Shown one piece after another: positions 29,713-38,286 of a DNA stretch of 45,767 bases (positions are counted from its first letter, which is position 1; each line of letters starts with the position of its first letter). The position numbers and the translations under genes were made by a program. This DNA is from Tatumella sp. JGM91 (GTDB lineage: Bacteria; Pseudomonadota; Gammaproteobacteria; Enterobacterales; Enterobacteriaceae): the NCBI RefSeq assembly GCF_018257575.1, contig NZ_JAERJP010000024.1, positions 195 to 45,961 on the forward strand, written 5' to 3'. The notes beneath the pieces were generated by a model. That model was not told the origin of the DNA. It ran no database searches and saw only the letters and a list, made by a program, of their open reading frames with translations.

Positions 29713-30165
29713 ATGCTTACCAATAAACAAATAAAATTTTTCTCGGCACTAAGTTGGCTGGTAAGCATTGCAATTGCTTCTATTCTGGTATTTACAGCTA
29801 TTCGTACTGATAGCACATTTATTATCATCAATAAAGATAATATAATCGGTGCAGCCACCCTACTTGGTACATTTGATTTTACTATGACTGGTTTCATTGC
29901 TGCAGTGGGGGCATATTTAATATCTATAACTGGTAAGGTGTCATTTCTTAAATGGTCGCAAGAAGGGTATGTGTCTATTTTCTATAATTTGTATGCTCAA
30001 AGTATCGTTTTCTTGTTATTGTCTTTTATTGCCTGCATGTTATCTATAATTACAGCAGAAAATATTTCTAGCTTATTGTTAAAGTGTGCCTTTTTTATTT
30101 TTCCACTTAATATGTTACACATATTAGTGTTAACGATAATAGCACTGCAGCAAATAAAAAAATAA
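29713..30165 (+). CDS. RexB-like four-helix membrane effector
   Basis: The 150-residue product (lambda RexB 144) has four predicted membrane helices at about 10-30, 45-70, 93-115 and 119-145. A basic, aromatic loop between the second and third, KVSFLKWSQEGYVSI, aligns with the EYGYMTSVVIVYALSF region of RexB as I recall it. The DNIIGAATLLG segment likewise parallels DGLGATLSSYAG before helix 2. RexB is an inner-membrane ion channel whose opening depolarises an infected cell. The ATG has TGAGG upstream, and the gap to the previous stop is only 7 nt, so both proteins are made together. A terminator follows. Confidence 0.6.
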   Translation: MLTNKQIKFFSALSWLVSIAIASILVFTAIRTDSTFIIINKDNIIGAATLLGTFDFTMTGFIAAVGAYLISITGKVSFLKWSQEGYVSIFYNLYAQSIVFLLLSFIACMLSIITAENISSLLLKCAFFIFPLNMLHILVLTIIALQQIKK

Positions 30166-30220
30166 ACCCCGCATCTTACCATCTGATATATTAAAAGACA
30201 CTTGTAATTCAATAAACGAT

Positions 30221-30260
30221 AAAAATGGGTGATTTAATCATTTAAGTCACCCTTTCTCAT
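30221..30260. terminator. Convergent terminator after the Rex-like cassette
   Basis: GGGTGATTT (30227-30235) pairs with AAGTCACCC (30244-30252), one mismatch. An A-run lies before it and a T-rich tail after it. It sits between two convergent genes. Confidence 0.65.
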
Positions 30261-30261
30261 T

Positions 30262-30708
30262 TTAACTAGAACGATTCCCTATAGTCTTATCGATTCGACT
30301 ACGTTCGATAGTCTTTACGATCATCTTAATCAAGGTTAATCGATTTTGTCTCCCTGCCGTCTTTATACCTAATATTTTAGCAAAGAGTTTTATAGCACCT
30401 ACGTTTTTAAATACCTCTACATTATTCAATATTGACTCTATTTCCTCAGGGGTTCTATTTTCGATATCATTCGCGAAATCGTTAATTCTACTATCAAAAA
30501 TATTGCTATCATCTTTTAGAGAGTTGTTCTTCTGTGTGATGAAAGGACTCAGTTGAGTTCGTACAACATTTATTTTTTCGTTGCTTTTTTTTTCTTCTAA
30601 TAATGAGAGGATGTCGTCAAGAGCGAAGTCAACTGATTTGCCGGGATAGTAAGACATTATCTTAATAATATAATCCGCAAAACTGATTAGTTCATGAGTT
30701 TTGATCAT
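30262..30708 (-). CDS. Unrecognised 148-residue partner of the ParA-like protein
   Basis: I do not recognise this protein. It is acidic in the middle and basic at the C terminus (GRQNRLTLIKMIVKTIERSRID), all-helical in appearance, with no signal or membrane segment. Its ATG overlaps the ParA-like stop by four bases (ATGA), so the two are coupled. A position right after a ParA ATPase and a basic C-terminal segment would suit a small DNA-binding ParB-type partner, but no ribbon-helix-helix or ParB motif is visible. Confidence 0.75.
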   Translation of the reverse strand: MIKTHELISFADYIIKIMSYYPGKSVDFALDDILSLLEEKKSNEKINVVRTQLSPFITQKNNSLKDDSNIFDSRINDFANDIENRTPEEIESILNNVEVFKNVGAIKLFAKILGIKTAGRQNRLTLIKMIVKTIERSRIDKTIGNRSS

Positions 30709-31655
30709 AGCGAATCCAACCTTATTTTTAACTCATCTGAAACGTTTCGGAAATAAGTTGCTTGCTTTCCTGCATTGTCTCTAGATTTTGGTAAGTGATT
30801 GTAACTATATACAGTTAAATTATTTTCAGAAGCTACTAGCACTCCATCACCGTGTGTAATGAAGTTTTCAAATGGCATTCCCTTGTGCTGTGAATCAACA
30901 TCCTTTATGGTTTCATTATGTGTTGATTTTGGTTTTCCGCCATACTCTTTGACCATATTAAAAACAATCCCAAGCATTTCAGCATCTGTATAATCAATTT
31001 TTGACTCGGAATACTGAATCATTCCATTAAAACTTTTGTTTAATTTTTCCATCTCATCCTTTATTAAGGATATACCAACTGTAGATAAAAAATCAGGGAT
31101 TGCTGGTATTAAATATGAACCACTGGCGAAGAAAGCATTCTGGGTTACTAAATTGATATTCGGAGGGCAATCTAAAAAGATATAATCATATTCATCCTGA
31201 ACTTGTTCAATAGCCCTTTTTATTATAGCCATTTTCTCTAACTCAAATTCTGTCTCTTGCTTGTGTGTTGAACCACTTTTTTTCTCCCTAGCTAATCTCA
31301 TATCGACAAGAACTAATTCATGATGAGATGGAAGTAAATCGACATTAACCCAAACTTTGTTATTACCTGCATCTAATGGCTGTTTTAGAATTGCCTTTCG
31401 TGTGTCGAATTTTTTGCCTTCAAAATAATCATCAAAAATATTCTTAAGTGTTGGCTTGTTTTTTTTATAAACATAGTCCACATACTTTGTTACCCCCAAA
31501 GCCAAATAAGACAAGTTACACTGCGGATCTAAATCGATTAACAATACTTTTGGTCTATCTTCATTTTGAAGCATTAAACCAAGTCCTAAATGTAATGTCA
31601 GCGTGGATTTACCAACACCGCCCTTCCAATTAATCATACTTATAATTTTTGCCAT
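30705..31655 (-). CDS. ParA/MinD-like ATPase
   Basis: The 316-residue product has the deviant Walker A of the family, KGGVGKST (residues 11-18), the LLIDLDPQCNLS motif and Walker B YDYIFLDCPPN. Members move plasmids, islands or complexes by nucleotide-dependent DNA binding. AAGGA precedes the ATG, which lies within the last 26 bases of the upstream integrase gene in another frame. The gene therefore belongs to the same element. Its role (element maintenance or a defence accessory) is not shown by sequence. Confidence 0.9.
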   Translation of the reverse strand: MAKIISMINWKGGVGKSTLTLHLGLGLMLQNEDRPKVLLIDLDPQCNLSYLALGVTKYVDYVYKKNKPTLKNIFDDYFEGKKFDTRKAILKQPLDAGNNKVWVNVDLLPSHHELVLVDMRLAREKKSGSTHKQETEFELEKMAIIKRAIEQVQDEYDYIFLDCPPNINLVTQNAFFASGSYLIPAIPDFLSTVGISLIKDEMEKLNKSFNGMIQYSESKIDYTDAEMLGIVFNMVKEYGGKPKSTHNETIKDVDSQHKGMPFENFITHGDGVLVASENNLTVYSYNHLPKSRDNAGKQATYFRNVSDELKIRLDSL

Positions 31656-32832
31656 GTGTGAAGTCCTTATTTAAAAAATTATCACTGTACCATTGCAACA
31701 TTTTTAACCTTTTATCTAAATATTGCGCATGATTATATGTACCTCTTATATTATTCTTATCCACATGAGCCAGTTGCAACTCAATCCATGCACTATCAAA
31801 TCCTTCTTCATGCAAAATTGTGGATAACGAATGCCTAAAACCATGCCCAGTGACTTTGCCGCCATAACCAATACGTTTGATGACCTGATTTATGCTCGCT
31901 TCGCTCATTGGCTTGTTCGGATCGTTCCGCCCCGGGAAAACATAACGATAGCTTCCTGTCATGACTTTGAGTTCATGGAGTAAATCTAACGCTTGAGTCG
32001 ATAATGGCACAAGGTGTGCCCTACGCATTTTCATCCTTTCTGCTGGAATTTCCCAAATAGCGTTATCCAGATCAAATTCCGACCATAATGCAGCACGTAA
32101 TTCGATGGTTCTCACCCCCGTAATCATTAGTAATTTCGTAGCAATCTGGACAAGCCGACTCCCTGTGTAACTGTCTAAGGCACGCAGAAAATCAGGTATC
32201 TCATCAGCTTTTAGGAACGGGAAATGATTGGATTGATGTACTTCGAGGGCGCTAGAAAGATCTGCAGCAGGATTAAATTCAGCTCTCCCAGTAGCTATGG
32301 CATAACGAAACACTTCTGAACAACGCTGTCGCACTTTGCGCATCTTCTCTAACGCCCCGCATTTTTCAATTTTACGCAGCACATTAAGCAGTTCTAGCGG
32401 TTTTATTTCACCGATGGGTCTTGTCCCCACATACGGGAAAATGTCGTTCTGAAACGCTTCCATGATATCTGACGCATATCCTGCCGACCATTTGGTGGAC
32501 TTCATCTGATGCCACTCTGTAGCTATCTTTTCAAACGCACTTTCGGATTCCGTTTGCAAAGCGATCTTCTGCTCTTTTCGAACTTCACTCGGGTTCTTTT
32601 CTTCCGCGACCAGTTTTCGGGCATCATCGCGACGAGAGCGAGCATCGGCAAGGGTAATCGTCGGATACACACCAAGCGAGATCATTTTGGGCTTACCGGC
32701 ATAGCGATAGCGGAACCGCCAGCTCTTGCTTCCATTAGGCTCTATAAGCAATGACAAGCCTTGCCCATCTCCGAGTGTATAGGCTTTAGCTTCAGGCTTA
32801 GCGCGGCGAATCTGCATATCGTTTAAAGGCAT
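31630..32832 (-). CDS. P4-family tyrosine integrase (tRNA-Thr-type site)
   Basis: The 400-residue protein has the N-terminal DUF4102 arm-binding domain (MPLNDMQIRRAKPEAK), the SAM-like core-binding domain and a catalytic domain. Visible catalytic residues: Arg in TGVRTIELRAALW, His-x-x-Arg in GHGFRHSLS, His in LAHVDKN and Tyr in GTYNHA. The gene reads away from a partial tRNA-Thr sequence at 32996-33036, the usual int-att arrangement, so that is its probable site. Between lie CCTATACACA-type arm repeats (about 32823-32885). Confidence 0.93.
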   Translation of the reverse strand: MPLNDMQIRRAKPEAKAYTLGDGQGLSLLIEPNGSKSWRFRYRYAGKPKMISLGVYPTITLADARSRRDDARKLVAEEKNPSEVRKEQKIALQTESESAFEKIATEWHQMKSTKWSAGYASDIMEAFQNDIFPYVGTRPIGEIKPLELLNVLRKIEKCGALEKMRKVRQRCSEVFRYAIATGRAEFNPAADLSSALEVHQSNHFPFLKADEIPDFLRALDSYTGSRLVQIATKLLMITGVRTIELRAALWSEFDLDNAIWEIPAERMKMRRAHLVPLSTQALDLLHELKVMTGSYRYVFPGRNDPNKPMSEASINQVIKRIGYGGKVTGHGFRHSLSTILHEEGFDSAWIELQLAHVDKNNIRGTYNHAQYLDKRLKMLQWYSDNFLNKDFTHGKNYKYD

Positions 32833-32995
32833 GTGTATAGGAATCCAAGACCGAACAGGAACATATACACAATCCTATACACATTCAGTATCGGATTCTA
32901 CTGGATGGTTACGGACAATGACGGACTAAAAGTCATTAAAATCTTTATAAATCATGGTGTTTATGGATGAATACGGACGTTTGGGGAAGTTGAGA

Positions 32996-33036
32996 TGGTG
33001 CCGATAATAGGAGTCGAACCTATGACCTTCGCATTA
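32996..33036 (-). pseudogene. Partial tRNA-Thr 3' end used as attachment site
   Basis: On the minus strand this reads GTAATGCGAAGG...TATTATCGGCACCA, the anticodon-stem-to-CCA half of enterobacterial tRNA-Thr(CGU) (thrW) as I recall it, with about one change. Upstream of this the sequence diverges (CTTTCGCAGAT), so no complete tRNA is present. This is the classic scar of tRNA-targeted integration, although the real tRNA gene is not in the window. Confidence 0.8.
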
Positions 33037-33049
33037 CATCTGCGAAAGC

Positions 33050-33370
33050 TGACCTGCAGGAATACCATACTTTTAAGAGTGGCCGGGATTGCCACTCTTA
33101 TTGAACATAACATCGCTTTACCACACCGCCTCAGACGGCCTCAACGCGTTTTCAGGCCCTGAGCCTCAAAAGAGCTTCTTCCTCCCGAAAAAACCCGCAG
33201 AATCGTTCTGAGGCGCTTTACGGGAGTGAATGGTTATGCACCGGATACGGCTGTGAGACGTTGCCAAGATATCGGGGAGCAGCCCTGACCGGGCTTTGTA
33301 ATACGTCCACCGGGGTGGCGGTGCTACAAAGTATATCCTGTCCCGTAATTCATCCCTGAGAAATCCCAAA
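33050..33370 (-). ncRNA. P4-satellite immunity/ash-like regulatory region with structured RNA
   Basis: Stem-loops cluster here: AAGAGTGGC/GCCACTCTT (33075-33099), AGCCC/GGGCT (33281-33295), and CTTTGTA/TACAAAG (33294-33331) enclosing CCACCGGGGTGG. Minus-strand fragments read GRKKLF and MFNKSGNP, which recall poorly defined Icd-like/ash proteins of P4-like satellites. A weak 67-codon frame (33166-33369) may be a remnant. P4 uses structured antisense (C4/CI) RNA in its immunity region, so this is a plausible relict; strand and limits are uncertain. Confidence 0.35.
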
Positions 33371-34255
33371 GGTGTCCCAAGGAAATCTAAAGGAAACCGA
33401 GAAAGAGGTAAAGCAAACCAGTTGACCCACTCAGAATGTTGTTACCAATGTCAGCAGATCGCTCAAAGCTGCCCTTCACTTCTTTAACAAAAGCTCAGAT
33501 AACCTTTAAATGACAGCTATTTGATATGCAAATGAGCCTCAAATCGCTGTCATTAAAAATCATGGTGTTATAGGTCGTCGATGCAAAAAATTTCATACGC
33601 CTGAAGGCTTACAAAAAATGCATCGCCTGAAGGCTCACTCGATCAAGGTTTTTACCCCCAATGACGCTATGCGTTATATAAAGAAAAGGCCTGAAGGCCT
33701 TGAAGGGCAAGGGCTGAAAGGGAAAATGCGCAACTTAATTGATGCAACGTTGATTTTGTTATTATTTTTTACTAACGTATAAAGCATGAAAGCCGCTCAT
33801 GAGAGCTGTCAGGGCTTATACTGACATTGATGGCAAAGTCTGGCCGATAACAGACATATAACTTCGCTGTAACGGCAAAACCTGGCCAAAACAGGTATCA
33901 AATCTATGGCTTTTCTAACTTTTCAGTAAGTTATGAATAAATACAAGCCTTAAATCTATCAAATATATTAAATATATGAAGGTGCGTCTCACAGTATCAT
34001 TATCTTGATAATGTGGTGTTTTATAAGCATTTTCTTAAATTTATTAAATCTACGCAGAACCCCCAATCTAGCGGGTGCTATCCCCTGCGGCAAAAACGTA
34101 TAAAAACTATTTTGGGGCGAGACCAGTCCGAGCCCGTCTGAATCAGGCAAACCGGGGCGAATAGGCGCTATGGATGATGATATCTATGGTGGTCGCTGGC
34201 TATAGCATTACAGGTCAGATGTTCTTACAACTCCCTATTAGTAGGCACTGATATT
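33371..34255. other. Non-coding stretch with hairpin and short repeats
   Basis: No gene is supported. ATGACAGCTATTTG (33510-33523) and CAAATCGCTGTCAT (33540-33553) form a 14-bp inverted repeat, one mismatch, around a 16-nt loop. CGCCTGAAGGCT occurs at 33598-33609 and 33624-33635, and GGCCTGAAGGCCT at 33688-33700, each itself palindromic. The rest is AT-rich. It could be a control or replication region for the neighbouring genes. Confidence 0.5.
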
Positions 34256-34483
34256 ATGTTTGATGCAAAAACGATAGTTATGAAATTACAGGAGGAGACC
34301 AGGCTACGCAGGAAACGGCCTTACCGGCGTAATCAGTCACGTCTGGACAGATATCGGGTAGAAATTCTTGCATTAAAACATCACGGAGCCTCTGCCGCGG
34401 AAATTCAGCGTTGGTTAAGACAAAAAAGGGTCTGTGTCGTTTTAACTACGGTTACGCGTTGGCTGGAGAAACATCATGGCTAG
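34256..34483 (+). CDS. Small basic helix-turn-helix-like protein
   Basis: The 75-residue product is strongly basic at its N terminus (RLRRKRPYRRNQSR) and continues with a helix-turn-helix-like pattern, ILALKHHGASAAEIQRWL, then VVLTTVTRWLEKHHG, as in recombinase or KfrA-type DNA-binding proteins. Its stop overlaps the start of the recombinase gene by 8 nt, so it is probably an accessory or excisionase-like factor for it. I know no characterised homologue. Confidence 0.65.
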   Translation: MFDAKTIVMKLQEETRLRRKRPYRRNQSRLDRYRVEILALKHHGASAAEIQRWLRQKRVCVVLTTVTRWLEKHHG

Positions 34484-35378
34484 ATTTTCATCTGAAAAGA
34501 CGGATCGAGATATAGCTAAACGCCAGGCAGCTAACGTAATGAAGGTATTACAGGTTACGGCCTTTCGCTCAGTCGGTACAGTCAGAAATTATCAGGCAGC
34601 ACTCACACGTATTGCTCTCTATTTCAGAACCAATGGTGGAGTGAACCTACAGGACATCACGCCTGAAATGGCGATCCGCTATTTCCACATTCGGGCTGCT
34701 GATGTTGGTCAAAAAAGCTTGGATATGGAGCGTCAGGCTCTACAGGCGATGATGGTACATCTGACTCAGGCTCTACCCGATGGACAAACATTGACAGTCG
34801 CGCGTTCTTTGCATGAACAGTCGTTGTCATCTAGGTCCTATACATCAGAACAAATTGAAGTCATCGCATCTCACCAGTCAGACAAAAACCGCTTAGCTAC
34901 GCGTATTGCCTATAACGCAGGATTACGCAGCCACGAGCTGTTTTCTCTACGTGAATGGCGGTATCGCGAACCCAGTGCCCGGCCTGCGTCAGGTAAAAAA
35001 TTTATGGGGCGGGGCGGCGTATCATACACAGTCCAAGGTAAAGGAGGGCTGCTCCGGGAAGTTAAGATCGCTTCAGAATTAGCAGAAATGTTGGAGAGCA
35101 GGCGATTAGCAGAATCGGTAACAGTGACGGACCGAGGCATTCATTATCAGCAATATTATGCGATTTCTGCGGGTCAATCTTGGAGTCGATCATTCAGCAA
35201 TGCCAGCACCAGAGCATTGGGATGGTCAGCGGGGAGTCATGGAACGCGACACAGCTATGCCCAGGAACGAATGGCCGAGCTACAAAATTATGGTTGTTCC
35301 TATGACGAGTCACTAGAGATAGTGAGTCAGGAAATGGGCCATTTTAGGGCAGAAATCACCAAAACATACCTTAGGTGA
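34476..35378 (+). CDS. Tyrosine recombinase of an unusual island-associated type
   Basis: The 300-residue protein has a SAM-like N-terminal DNA-binding domain (VRNYQAALTRIALYF) and a tyrosine recombinase catalytic domain: Arg in AYNAGLRSHELFSL, HxxR in GSHGTRHSYAQERM, His in MGHFRAEIT and Tyr in KTYLR just before the stop. It is unlike the three P4-type integrases, lacking their DUF4102 arm-binding domain, and has its own small upstream partner. The target is unknown; it might mark yet another element or a resolvase function. Confidence 0.85.
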   Translation: MARFSSEKTDRDIAKRQAANVMKVLQVTAFRSVGTVRNYQAALTRIALYFRTNGGVNLQDITPEMAIRYFHIRAADVGQKSLDMERQALQAMMVHLTQALPDGQTLTVARSLHEQSLSSRSYTSEQIEVIASHQSDKNRLATRIAYNAGLRSHELFSLREWRYREPSARPASGKKFMGRGGVSYTVQGKGGLLREVKIASELAEMLESRRLAESVTVTDRGIHYQQYYAISAGQSWSRSFSNASTRALGWSAGSHGTRHSYAQERMAELQNYGCSYDESLEIVSQEMGHFRAEITKTYLR

Positions 35379-35604
35379 AAAGAATTTAAATCTTTTATCT
35401 TGTGAAACTTTCCATTTTTTTTGGAGTAATATTCTGTAAAATGTTAATTTTATTTTACTAAAAATCATGTTAATGCAAATTAATAATATTTTCTGATTTA
35501 TTTTTTAAAAGTGCTATTCGACCCTGGTAACACTCGTAGTAGCTTGGATATGTGGCCAGTGATTACCAGATTTGTTCGTATCTAAAAATACAATCGGAGA
35601 ATTA

Positions 35605-36876
35605 ATGATGTTGTTGACAGATGTATTTATCAAAAAACAGCAGAGAGAGTTAAATGCTAAAAAATTAGCTGGGGAGAGTGTCGAAAAAGAATTACGTTTG
35701 TCGGATGGGGGAGGGCTATATCTATTGCTCAAATCCAGCGGTAGCGCTTATTGGCGATTACGTTATCGCTTCCAGGGCGAGGACCGTTTGACCTCATTTG
35801 GTGAGTATAAGTACATTCCCTTGGCTCTGGCGCGTGAAAAACGCGAAGAGTATAAGGCCAATATTGCAAGGGGGATTGATCCTCGCGGAATAAAAGAGCA
35901 GGAAAATGTATTAACTTTTCGAGAGGTTGCCATGCAGTGGCACGATAGTAATCGGCAGTGGTCACCAGAGCATAGTCGTCGTATTTTAAAATCTCTGATG
36001 GATGAAGTTTTTCCTCAGTTAGGTGAAAAAAATATTAAATCACTCAATGCTCAAGAGCTATTGCAGCCCGTGAAAGTCATTCAGACATCAGGGCGTTTAG
36101 AATTAGCCTCGCGTATTTATCAACGTATTAATTCTATTATGACATTGGCAGTTGATAATGGATTGTTGGAGTTTAACCCCATTGCCCATAAATCTGGCGC
36201 ATTAATAAAGAAGAACACAGTCCATCGCCCGGCTTTAGAGTTAGATAAAATACCTGAGTTACTGAAGCGAGTTGATGAGTATAAGGGCCGAGAATTAACG
36301 CAGTTGACAATTAAATTTTTGTTGCACACTTTTGTCAGATCGAGCGAAATGCGTTTTGCGCGTTGGGATGAATTTGATCTGGAGAATGCTGTATGGACTA
36401 TTCCTTCTATCAGGGAAGAAATACCCGATGTAAAATTTTCATATCGTGGTTCAAAAATGAAAACACCGCATATCGTGCCATTAAGTGATCAGACGTTGAA
36501 ATTAATTAAAAGCATTAAGGAATTTACCGGAAATAGAATATTCGTTTTTACCAGCGATCACTATCCCAAAAAACCAATGAGTGAAAATACTATTAATCAT
36601 GCATTGCAAACAATGGGGTATAACACAAAAAAAGACGTTTGTTCTCATGGATTCCGTACTATGGCTTGTAGTGCACTGATTGAGTCAGGGAAATGGAGTC
36701 GGGATGCCATTGAACGACAGATGAGTCATCAGGAAAGAAATAATGTGCGCGCGGCTTATATTCATAAAGCTGAGCTTATTCCGGAAAGAAGAAAAATGAT
36801 GCAGTGGTGGTCCGATTATCTACAAAAAATTCATCATGAATTTATGCATCCTTACTCGTTTAACACTAATGTTTAA
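35605..36876 (+). CDS. P4-family tyrosine integrase
   Basis: The start at 35605 (ATG ATG, with CGGAG 5 nt upstream) gives 423 residues; an earlier start at 35572 lacks a ribosome-binding site. It has a DUF4102 N-terminal domain and a catalytic domain with Arg in FVRSSEMRFARW, His-x-x-Arg in SHGFRTMACSALIESG, and QMSHQERNNVRAAYIHKAE with His and Tyr. It resembles the integrase at 41392-42639 closely. It precedes alpA and a RepA-like ATPase, a common island module. No tRNA fragment is seen upstream, so its site is unclear. The gap 35379-35604 holds nothing else. Confidence 0.92.
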   Translation: MMLLTDVFIKKQQRELNAKKLAGESVEKELRLSDGGGLYLLLKSSGSAYWRLRYRFQGEDRLTSFGEYKYIPLALAREKREEYKANIARGIDPRGIKEQENVLTFREVAMQWHDSNRQWSPEHSRRILKSLMDEVFPQLGEKNIKSLNAQELLQPVKVIQTSGRLELASRIYQRINSIMTLAVDNGLLEFNPIAHKSGALIKKNTVHRPALELDKIPELLKRVDEYKGRELTQLTIKFLLHTFVRSSEMRFARWDEFDLENAVWTIPSIREEIPDVKFSYRGSKMKTPHIVPLSDQTLKLIKSIKEFTGNRIFVFTSDHYPKKPMSENTINHALQTMGYNTKKDVCSHGFRTMACSALIESGKWSRDAIERQMSHQERNNVRAAYIHKAELIPERRKMMQWWSDYLQKIHHEFMHPYSFNTNV

Positions 36877-36900
36877 TTTACTTATATAAAGAGGTATATC

Positions 36901-37086
36901 ATGGATAAGTTATTATCATTTAATCAGGTTATGGATATTACGGGTTATTCACGGCCACGTATTTATGAGTTGATAAAGCTGGGTTTATTCCCAAGAAAAA
37001 TAAAGATAGGTGCAAGTAAAGTGGCTTTTATCGAAAGTGAAGTTAAAGACTGGGTTCAGAATAAGATCGCTACCTCCGTAATATAA
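36901..37086 (+). CDS. AlpA-family transcriptional regulator
   Basis: The 61-residue MerR-like winged helix protein (FNQVMDITGYSRPRIYELIKLG, then FPRKIKIGASKVAFIESEV and a DWV motif) is typical of AlpA, which controls excision of integrase-borne islands. GAGG precedes the ATG. It is 24 nt from the integrase and 83 nt from the ATPase gene, so this is a small island-control operon. Confidence 0.9.
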   Translation: MDKLLSFNQVMDITGYSRPRIYELIKLGLFPRKIKIGASKVAFIESEVKDWVQNKIATSVI

Positions 37087-37169
37087 ATTTCACTTCTGAA
37101 AATAACTGTCTTTTCTGGCAGTGGGTAACTATTGCCAGAATTTAATTAATTCCTATATGAGTATAAAAA

Positions 37170-38216
37170 ATGAGTCAGATAAAAAATAATAGAAACAAGC
37201 ATGAACATGTCATCGATAAACTACCTATCAGTGTAGGATCGGATGGCTATGATAAACAAACTAGCTATGTAATGAAAAACTATATAACAGAAAATTCTTT
37301 GTGTAGTATTTACGGTCCTACTGGATCTTTTAAAAGTTTTCTTGCTATATCATGGGCGTGTCATATCGCAACCGGTATTGAGTGGTCTGGTAATAGAGTT
37401 AATCCGGGTGTTGTGATTTATATTGTCGGTGAAGGCGGGATCGGTGTCAGCCGAAGAGTAAAAGCATGGGAAAACATCTATAATAAAAAAGTCAGTAACC
37501 TTATATTAGTTAACCGGCCGGTGTTTCCTGCCGATCTCTCAGAACGGCGTGCTTTACTAAATGGGATAAAATACATTGAAGGTAAATGCCGATTACCTGT
37601 CAGATTAATTATTTTTGATACGCTAGCACGTTGTTACGGCAATCTGGATGAAAATAACTCGCAAGATATGGGGCGTCTGATTGTTGGATGTGATGCGATA
37701 AAAAATGGAACATCAGCCAGTGTCCTTCTTGTACATCACTCGGGTAAAGATGAAACAAAAGGTGCCAGAGGCTCAAGTTCATTAAAAGCCGCACTGGATG
37801 TTGAATTTAATGTTAAAAAAGATAAAGAAAACCAAGCGCTAATTTTGTCCTGTACCAAAATGAAAGACGCGGAAGAACCAAGGAGCCATGCTTATAAATT
37901 GTATGAATCAGAGTTATTTATAGATAATGATGGTGAAAAGATTTCTTCTCTGGCGCTCATTGATCATACTCGAAGACCAGTAAACCTATACCCTGAATTA
38001 TCACATGTTCCAAATCTGACTGATAATCATAAAACTGTTTGGGAAATGATACATAAAAACTCTTCAAATGGTGGTGTATGTACTAAAAAAATGCTTCGTG
38101 ATGAGTTGAAGCAACAGGGTATTGAGGTTAAGCACTTTCATCGATGGGTGAAAAAATTTATTGATGATGGAATATTGATAGAAAATGGTGAAGAACTACT
38201 ACCAGTAATGCAGTGA
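37170..38216 (+). CDS. RepA-family AAA ATPase/helicase-like protein
   Basis: The 348-residue product has an AAA_25 (RepA hexameric helicase-like) core: Walker A GPTGSFKS (49-56), the IIFDTLAR Walker B, and VLLVHHSGKDETKGARGSS. The C-terminal part contains a helix-turn-helix-like region (GGVCTKKMLRDELKQQGIE). Such proteins sit behind integrase-alpA in many islands and are thought to support element replication. No primase partner is seen next to it. Confidence 0.85.
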   Translation: MSQIKNNRNKHEHVIDKLPISVGSDGYDKQTSYVMKNYITENSLCSIYGPTGSFKSFLAISWACHIATGIEWSGNRVNPGVVIYIVGEGGIGVSRRVKAWENIYNKKVSNLILVNRPVFPADLSERRALLNGIKYIEGKCRLPVRLIIFDTLARCYGNLDENNSQDMGRLIVGCDAIKNGTSASVLLVHHSGKDETKGARGSSSLKAALDVEFNVKKDKENQALILSCTKMKDAEEPRSHAYKLYESELFIDNDGEKISSLALIDHTRRPVNLYPELSHVPNLTDNHKTVWEMIHKNSSNGGVCTKKMLRDELKQQGIEVKHFHRWVKKFIDDGILIENGEELLPVMQ

Positions 38217-38286
38217 ATATTTTCATATATTTTACTGATATAAATTATTTTTTTTGAGATGTTAGATTTATCGGCTTTTCGAGTGA

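Noticed and set aside
28764..30165. Assignment of the two-gene cassette to Kiwa (KwaA membrane protein plus KwaB DUF4868)
   Set aside because: Sizes are similar, but the gene order is reversed and I see no DUF4868 pattern in the soluble protein. The RexA/RexB pattern fits better.
32996..33036. Functional tRNA-Thr gene
   Set aside because: Only the 3' half is present; the D-arm and 5' acceptor strand are missing.
33166..33369. 67-codon frame as a definite gene
   Set aside because: It covers strong stem-loops, lacks a clear ribosome-binding site and appears to be a remnant or regulatory RNA, so it is described only within that region.
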